IMG/VR virus record: IMGVR_UViG_3300008448_000876
Span: 1-20,190 of that record
DNA from: a virus
Strand: one strand, 5' to 3'
Length of the DNA stretch: 20,190 bases
A model generated the notes under the pieces. That model had not been told where the DNA came from, made no database searches, and saw only the letters and a list, made by a program, of their open reading frames with translations. Below are positions 1-7,900 of this stretch, piece after piece. Position 1 is the first letter of the stretch; the number at the start of each line of letters is the position of its first letter. A program made the translations under genes and the position numbers.

Positions 1-1921
1 TATCTCGTCCTGCACTAACACCAGTCGCAGCTAAATTACTAATTCTTCCAATATCCATAGCAGTCTTAGCACTTTTACTTAATGTATCTGCAGCACCCAT
101 AGGATTTGTAAAACTACTAGCTATACTCCCAATTTGAGATATAGCATTACCTGCTTTATCCCAATCACTAGTATGCTTAGATGGGTCATAATTATTTTCA
201 TCTATCTTACCAATAGTATTAGCTAATTCACCTATTCCTCTTGTTGCCATAAGAAAAGGTTGTGCGCCAGGAAATAAGTTAGCTGCAGTGCTTAGTGATT
301 TACCTCCAAGGTTAGCTACATCATCAAACTTATCATTTGAATATTGGTCTTCATCTACAATATCTTGCATAGATTGGATACCTGTTAATCCTCCTATTGT
401 ACCTAAAGATGTATCAGCCATTCCATAACCTATATCTTTAATAGTAGAACCAAAGCCATACATACCTACAGGACCTCCATTAGCATATCCATGCATATAA
501 GAATTATTCTTACTTAACACAGCACCAAAGTTAGAAGAAGGACTATAGTCAGTAATAGGACCTCCATCAGCAAAAGTATAACTAGCTCCTGCATATCCTG
601 AGTTATCTCCTCTACCTGCACCATAACCTCCAAATAATTTAAATCTTGTATTACCTTTATCATCAATCCATAAAGGAGCTTGAACATCTACACCTAAGTA
701 AGGTCTTCCTTTTTGAGTGTCTATTGCAGTACTACCACTAGGTAATCCTACTTGTAAATTACCTGTTCTATTAGTATACCCAGCATTAATATTAAACATA
801 TTGTTTAACATTCCTAAACCAACACTAGCATCATAATAAGGATTTATTCTACCTTTACCAAATTTATCTAAACCTGCTTCTAAAGAAGCATTTAATCCTG
901 CAATTTCTACACCCCCTGCATCTAACCTTTTACGTCCTTGTCTTTGAGCTCCCCATGATGCAGTACCTAAAGGTATATGTGCATTTGCATTACCATGCAA
1001 AGCTCCAGTCATAAAAGTTTTATTTTCTGGACCTTCTGCATATCTATATCCTGTACCAGGAGTACCATGAGGTGTTGTATAATTAAAAGTTGTATGTAAA
1101 GAACCTCTATCTTGTTCACCTCTACCTAAAGTTAGTCCTGCTCCTAATGAAAGATTATTATCACTATATAAATCTTTAGTATAATCTAATCCATTTATAC
1201 GAGTACCTACTCCTATTTCTGGAGTAACACTTTGACCACTACTACTATAATTTCCTGGTAATTTATAATTAGTAGTAAATCCTGTACTGAATCCTGTTAT
1301 AGTATCATCTCCTGTATTTCTACTTCTACGTCCAAATCTACTATAAGGATTACCTGTAAAAGAACCTTCACCATACATAGGAGGAGTAGGCATACCCATA
1401 AGTTGTAATGCATCTACTGTACCTCCATCTTCAAATTCAAAACATCTTCCATCTACACATGATCCTGTAGGTTTACGTCTTTTAGGTCTTGCTTCTTTTT
1501 GATGAGGGTCAACAGTCTTTACATTTCGTGAATTATCTCTATCACCCCACCATACATAACCAGGAGGGCTCCACTTAGGCCTCTGTTTTGGAAATCTATC
1601 ATAAGGAGCACTTGTTGGAGTACCCATTTTTCTTTCTTCATGACAATCACAACTAGGAGGACATGGGCAATCATTTACCATACTTCCTGCATCATATTTA
1701 TTAATATAACTTTGAGCTTCATTAGGACTCATGTGAGCTTCAAGTCTACTACGAAGAATACCTTGAGGTAACTTACCTCCACTACCATACATTTCTGTAT
1801 CTTGGCCACCATGTACTTGAAAGAAAGAATCAGGAGTAGGATATTGTTTATGAAAAGCAGCTCTTCCTGCTGCTGTATCAGGGAAGCCAGCCTTAGCTAG
1901 CATTTGTTGTGCTTTATTCAT
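1..1921 (-). CDS. Large virion cargo-like protein with a beta-barrel-like region (cut by left edge)
   Basis: The frame is open from an ATG at 1921 to the left edge without a stop. The 640 visible residues are an N-terminal fragment and the stop lies outside the window. Residues 1-40 are helical and contain a YPTPDSFFQ segment, a type I associate with Bacteroidota phage virion proteins. A cysteine cluster follows (C85, C87, C91, C93, H94; also C155 and C160) beside a basic KRRKPTG stretch. Residues about 207-450 are Gly/Asn/Tyr-rich alternating strands ending GASYTF, resembling an outer-membrane beta-barrel. Residues about 490-640 are Gly/Ala/Ser-rich helices resembling ejected internal virion proteins. 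Short GG peptides recur at 44-49, 165-167, 182-187, 452-455 and 481-489, matching those of the upstream giant gene. The start lies 25 bases after that gene's stop. Function is inferred: virion cargo, perhaps membrane-active. I do not recognise the whole protein as a named family. Confidence 0.8.
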   Translation of the reverse strand, partial: MNKAQQMLAKAGFPDTAAGRAAFHKQYPTPDSFFQVHGGQDTEMYGSGGKLPQGILRSRLEAHMSPNEAQSYINKYDAGSMVNDCPCPPSCDCHEERKMGTPTSAPYDRFPKQRPKWSPPGYVWWGDRDNSRNVKTVDPHQKEARPKRRKPTGSCVDGRCFEFEDGGTVDALQLMGMPTPPMYGEGSFTGNPYSRFGRRSRNTGDDTITGFSTGFTTNYKLPGNYSSSGQSVTPEIGVGTRINGLDYTKDLYSDNNLSLGAGLTLGRGEQDRGSLHTTFNYTTPHGTPGTGYRYAEGPENKTFMTGALHGNANAHIPLGTASWGAQRQGRKRLDAGGVEIAGLNASLEAGLDKFGKGRINPYYDASVGLGMLNNMFNINAGYTNRTGNLQVGLPSGSTAIDTQKGRPYLGVDVQAPLWIDDKGNTRFKLFGGYGAGRGDNSGYAGASYTFADGGPITDYSPSSNFGAVLSKNNSYMHGYANGGPVGMYGFGSTIKDIGYGMADTSLGTIGGLTGIQSMQDIVDEDQYSNDKFDDVANLGGKSLSTAANLFPGAQPFLMATRGIGELANTIGKIDENNYDPSKHTSDWDKAGNAISQIGSIASSFTNPMGAADTLSKSAKTAMDIGRISNLAATGVSAGRD

Positions 1922-1946
1922 AGGATAAAATAAATTATAAAGTTAG

Positions 1947-4900
1947 TTAATTATAGCTATCTAGCCAAGTGTTTGAGTTATTATTTTTTACAGAGCCTCC
2001 ATCTTTATGAAAACCTCTTATTAGTTTATGTTTTACAGTTTGTGACGTAGTAGGTTTAAAGAATCGGTCTAAATTACCTTTATGAATTAAATAATCAAGT
2101 GTTATAGGTTCTGGTTTTTTTAATGCTTTTATAGCGTCAGAATGACTATAACCATAATTACTCATAATGTCTTGATAACCTTGTAATCTTGCAGACATTA
2201 AATCAGAATGCATTTCTCCAGGATAACCTTCCCATAAATAAGATTTATCATAAAGATCATTTAAAGTTTGTTGTAAATGAGATGGTGCATTTTTAATATC
2301 TTGATTTAAAGAAAAAATTCCTTTAGCATCTAAGTCTTCTCTAAATAATTTATATTCATTATTAGGTTCAAGCATAGCATTTTTAAATTCCATTCCTACT
2401 GGATTATCAGTATTAGCTGTAAGATATTTATAAGCAGATGGATTATAAGATGAAATAAGTCCCCAAGTATTATCAGCAGCTGTTGCAGTATGACCAAGTT
2501 CATGAGCATTTACATGTTGAATAGTTGATGGTTTATTAAAATAAAAACCGTGATTTCTAAAAGTTACAGGCATGTTAGGAGCTTTAGGTGAAACAAACCC
2601 ACTTGCTGTTGGCCTCATTTTAGTAATTTCATCTACAAAAAATTTTACTATAGGCTCATTAACATCTACATTTAAAGAGGCAGCTACATCTTTAGCTACG
2701 TTATTTTTCCTTACATCAGCTAATATAGGGTGAGCATCTAAAATTATTCTATCATTCCAAATAGGAGAAAGTGAAAACCCAGCTTTATTAAGAACTTTTT
2801 GTGCTGCATCATAAGCAGTTTTATCTAAAGTTGGATTTGGGTTAGTACTTCTATCAGGAAAATACCAATCTTTTACAAAGTTTGTAGCTGTATTAGCTGC
2901 GTCATTTTGCAAAGTTTTTACTTTATTTACTTGCTTTTGTGTTATAGGAAAAGTTTCAAAAAAAGGCCTACCTTCTTTTATATCATTAAATCCTTGATAA
3001 AATCCAGATGCATATTCTTTGCCTATTGGACCTAACTTAATTGGACCTACCTTAGATTTATTATATGCGTTTGCAGCAAGTTGCATTCCTTTATCTAAAC
3101 TATAATTTTTTAAACCACTTGTTCTTAATAAATTAGCTTCATTATTAAGAAAATTAACTCCTCTATATAATCCATTAATTGTTTCAGGTAAAGTAGCTAA
3201 TGCTGAATAAGTAGTTGGATCAAAAGCCATTACAGTTCCTTCACTTACATTAGGCATATTTTGGCCTGAGAAGAATCCAGGTAATTGTTTAAAGTTAGAG
3301 CCTGTACTAACACCTCTATTACTTAAATAATTTGCAGTGTTTCTTCCTATTATATTAATAGGAGAAAATATATCAGTACCACTTAACCAAGAATCATTAG
3401 CTTCTTGTAATTCTTTTGTAGTTAACCCTTTAATTCTATAATCAAAAGGTTTTCCTGGTAATAATGTATTACCTATTTGTTGTAATCCACTTAGCCCTCT
3501 ATCCCAAGCACTAGGTTGTAACATAGTACCATATTTAGAGTTTGCAATTATTTTTTTATACTCTGGAGATAATGTCTCTACCCAATCTGCTCTAGAACTT
3601 AAATCAATATTATTTTCTTTTGCATATTGTTCCATTGCATAATTATTCCGTAAATAATCATATTGGTTACCATATAAGTCTTCTACATCTTTAGGAAAAT
3701 TATCAAAGTCAACTCCTAATCCTTTTTGTAATCCTGAGTAACCATCTTTTAAATATTTTTGTTTTTGCTCTTTAATAAAATCTTCTCTAGATTGTTTTTC
3801 TTCAAATTCACTTTGCCATTTATTATATGGCATAACTTCTACACCTTTAAAATTAACTATAGGCATTCCTGTTGCAGGGTCTACTTGTAGTTTTATATTA
3901 TCATTAGGTCCTCTAACTCCTATTATATTATCTTCACCTCCTACAAAACTTCCATTACCCATCATAGTAGTATCAGGCGCATGTAACCTCATTGTATGAT
4001 AAGGTTGTACATCTTTATTATAATCATATGTACCTGCAGCAGGAGTTTTATAATCCATACCTGTAGGTATTACATCACCTATTCTATATCTACTAGTATT
4101 TAAACTTCTATCATTTCTAAAGTTCTGAGTAGAAGTTGGAGTAGGAGTACCTGCAGCATACAAAGGAGTATCTTGATTAGTCCATACAGTAGAACCTGCA
4201 TTGTACATAGGAATTCCTGTAGCATTTTTATAGCCTTCAGAAGATATGTAATCTGCATATTGATTAGGAACTTTTATAGCCTCATCTTTAGAATTCATTA
4301 CAGTAGGAAACATATAAGCTTGTCCATTATTATCTTCTCCCCATCCCATTTTATGACTCATTTTAGAACCAAATTCTTCAGGGTCAAATAAATTAAACAT
4401 AGGAGAATTAGGATTTTCTCCTACAGCATAAGCTCTTTGAACAAAATCTTTATCTCTGTTTCTATTCATTAATACATTAGCAATCATATTACCTTCTAAT
4501 GTATTTACACCTCCTCCTGGTCCATACATTACAGGCCCACCATCTTCTTTTTTATAAAGCTTTGCATCAACTTCTTTTCTAGCTTGTCTTCTAGAATAAC
4601 CTTTATACTTTCTTAAATAATCAATATAAGCAGGAGCTACTTTATCTAAATCTTTTTGGAAGTTTGGATTAACTAATACAGCTTGACTAGGAGCTACATC
4701 TGAATATGCAGAAGCTGCTTTATTAAATTCATCTTGAGTTATTAATTTATCTCCATTATAATAATTATATTTAGGAGTACCCATCTCATCTACTACTGCA
4801 TTTTCATCAATAGGAGTAAGACGTTTATCTGCAAACTTATTAAAGTTAGGATTTAATTCTTTTCTATATCCTACAGGTATACCTGAACTATGAGCAGCTG

Positions 4901-7900
4901 AGACTGCATCCATACCATACTGCTTTCCTAAACCTTCTATATACTCTTGTGCGTATTTTTGCTCAAAATATTTTCTACCACTTTCAGGGTTTACAGACAT
5001 GTTAGTAAAATAAGGATTTACAGCAGATATATCATCTAAATTAACACCAGGTGTTCTTGCTTCTGTTTTTCCATTATTTAAATTAAAAGCATTATAATCA
5101 TACCAAGCTCCTTCAAATAAAGGGTCTACCCTTTTATCCATAAACTTAGAAGTCTTTCTAAAAGCTTTTCTTCTATTATCTCCATACTTAATAAGGTTTT
5201 GCCCATATAAGTCTTTAAAGATATTAGCTTTTTGTTCTTCAGGATTGTTAGTTTGAGGAAAAGGAGTTTGATGTGTACCATCTTTTTTATACCCTAAATC
5301 ATATGTTTGAAATTTACCTCTATAAGGATTAATAATAAATCTAGTTAAATTAAAAGCATCATCTCCTTCCATCTCTATAGGACCATAAGGTTGACCTTCT
5401 TTATCCACCATATAGTTAAATCCTGTAGCATCGTCATACTTAACTCTTTTAAGAAGAGGCGATCCATTTAAAGTTTCAAAAGGATCTTGTGTTACAGGTG
5501 AATAACTACCTGATTTAGCATAAGTGTAAGCTCTCCAAGAAGGACTTTCTCCTAAACTTTTAGGAGCATCCATGTCATAGTATTGTCTATAAGGACTCTT
5601 ATTTCCCAATCCTAAAAATCCCCCACCTCCATACATTATAGGACCTCCTTGAGCAAACTTATTATTTTGTGCATCCCAAAGTTTACTATACTCTTCTTTT
5701 GAAATAGCTTTATCTCCATAGTAATAAACATTTCTAGGATTTCCTAATTCATCAACTACTGCTTCTTTAGTTCTTTTACCTTTTCCAAGATTAAACTTAG
5801 GATTAGCAGCCATTCTTAACATAGGTTGTGAAGAACCTTGAGGAGCTACTTGACGAATAGGTTGTTCATCATATTCTTCTGTAGGAAGAACTAAATCTTT
5901 AAATTCTGTTTTATTTCTTATTATAGGTTCTATAATTTCAATGCCATGTGGAGGAGGAGGTGGGGGTTGAGGAGGTTGAGGAGGTTGAGGGACATTATCA
6001 TTAAATATTACTTTTTGAACTGGTTTTTTAAATCTTGAATATGATCTCCATAAAAAAGGATTTGCATCAATAGGCCCAAGAGCTGTACCTGTAGGACTAG
6101 CAAATTTACTTTCAATAGGTAATATATTTGTACCAGGAAAAGGAACAAGTGTCATAGAACCTGGTTTAACTTTTAAAGGTGTCCCTTGTGCTCTACCTAT
6201 TCTAACTGCTGCGTTATAATCAGCAATTTGCATATTACCTACATTATAAGCCATTAAACTATCTTCATAAGCTTTTAATCTAGGGTCGTTAGGGTCTGTT
6301 ACATAGATAGGATTATTACCTCCACCTGTAGGCCCACCATCTTTATACATAGGTGCTTTATCAGTACCCATTTGATAATTAGTTAAAGTTCTATCAGGAT
6401 ATGCATCATAAAAAGAAGGAGTAGTAGGAGTAGGTAAAGAACTATCTTCTACCCAACTACCTGCATTGTACATATCTATCCAACCTCCAGCTTTATACAT
6501 ATTATCATTACAACATCCACCATTTTTAAAAGATTGTACATATCCTCCATTTTTTTGTTGAGGTGTTACTTCTAAAGGTTCAGGTGTAGTAAACATAGTA
6601 GGAATAACTTGTAGAACATTATTTGAATATTGGTCTACTAATTGTTTATATCCTGCATCTCCTTTTAGTATATCACCTTTATTTTGCATTGTAGCTTCAT
6701 CTCCTTTTAACCACCCACGCATATTATACAAGTATGGTATATATTCTAAATAATTATCTTTAGTAATATTTGAAGAATAAGGATTATTTTCTGTAGCAGT
6801 TTCTGCAGTAGTGTTAGCTCTTTTTCTAAGTAAAGGTAAACCTGCAGTTAAATATTCCATAGTAGCATCAGCTGCTGTCATAGGATTATACAAGTCATGT
6901 CCTTTTATAGTTTTTCTATAAGCTTCAGGTAATTGATTATATGTAAGTTGAAAAGGGCCAATACTTTTTTCTTCTTGGTTTATAATACCTAGTTTATCAG
7001 CCATCTTTGTAGCCCAAGGCCATTCAGGAGCAGGTACTTTTACACCCATTACTTCTTTTTCTTTACCTACATAGTCAGTACCAAATTTAGTCTCTGCTCC
7101 ATAAATACCAACCATGTTTTTTACTATAGCATCATATTCATCACTACTAATATTATGACTCCTCATATAATCATACTTATATTGAGGGTCACTATATTTA
7201 GTAAGCATACTTGTTAATCCTGAATTAGTAGCATCAATATAAGACCTAGCATTATAAGCTTGGTCTACTGTACCAGGATTAAGAGTTTGAATATTTACTG
7301 TAGGTACTAACTTATTTCCATACCTATCAGTACCTGAATCTTTTGTTTGTACATATTTACCATACTCATTACCTTGACCTTGGTCATTTAATTCAAAAGC
7401 AGTTTGTTTATAATCACCAGAACGAATATCTTCTTTAGGAGTAAAGTATTGAGGGTCTATTGCAAGTATTTGTTGTTTTATCGCATCTCTTTGTGTAACT
7501 AATTCATTGTAACTATTATCACTACCTTCTCTTCTTTTTAAAAGTTGAGTAGCATGAGGAGTTCTATCTCTACTTCCATATAAATTAGAATAAAGTTTAT
7601 TATCCTTTCCTAAAATATAAGCATCTTCTTTAACTATTGGACCACTACCATGAGTACCAACTACTGTTACAACTCTATCTCCATCTGCATTAGGTTCTCC
7701 TATACTGTATACAGTAAAAGCATGGTAAGGACCTGCTTTTTCATTTAACCCTCTTTTAAATTGAATAATATCTCCTGGTTCAATAAATCTCTCATCTTGT
7801 TCTAAATATCTACTAGCTTTAGGATTATTTTTAGCATACTTTGCAGCTAAAGCATTATCAATAAAAAAACTAGAACCTTCAGGATAAAATTTATCACCTG

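Noticed and set aside
1922-1946. Possible promoter or terminator between the two giant genes
   Set aside because: The 25-base gap is AT-rich but holds no stem-loop, no clear Bacteroidota -7 TAnnTTTG element and no -33 box, so read-through transcription is the simpler view.
4173-4391. Plus-strand open frame of 72 codons
   Set aside because: It lies wholly inside the 2470-aa gene on the opposite strand, has low-complexity Ile/Phe/Ser/Arg composition typical of an antisense shadow, and shows no domain.
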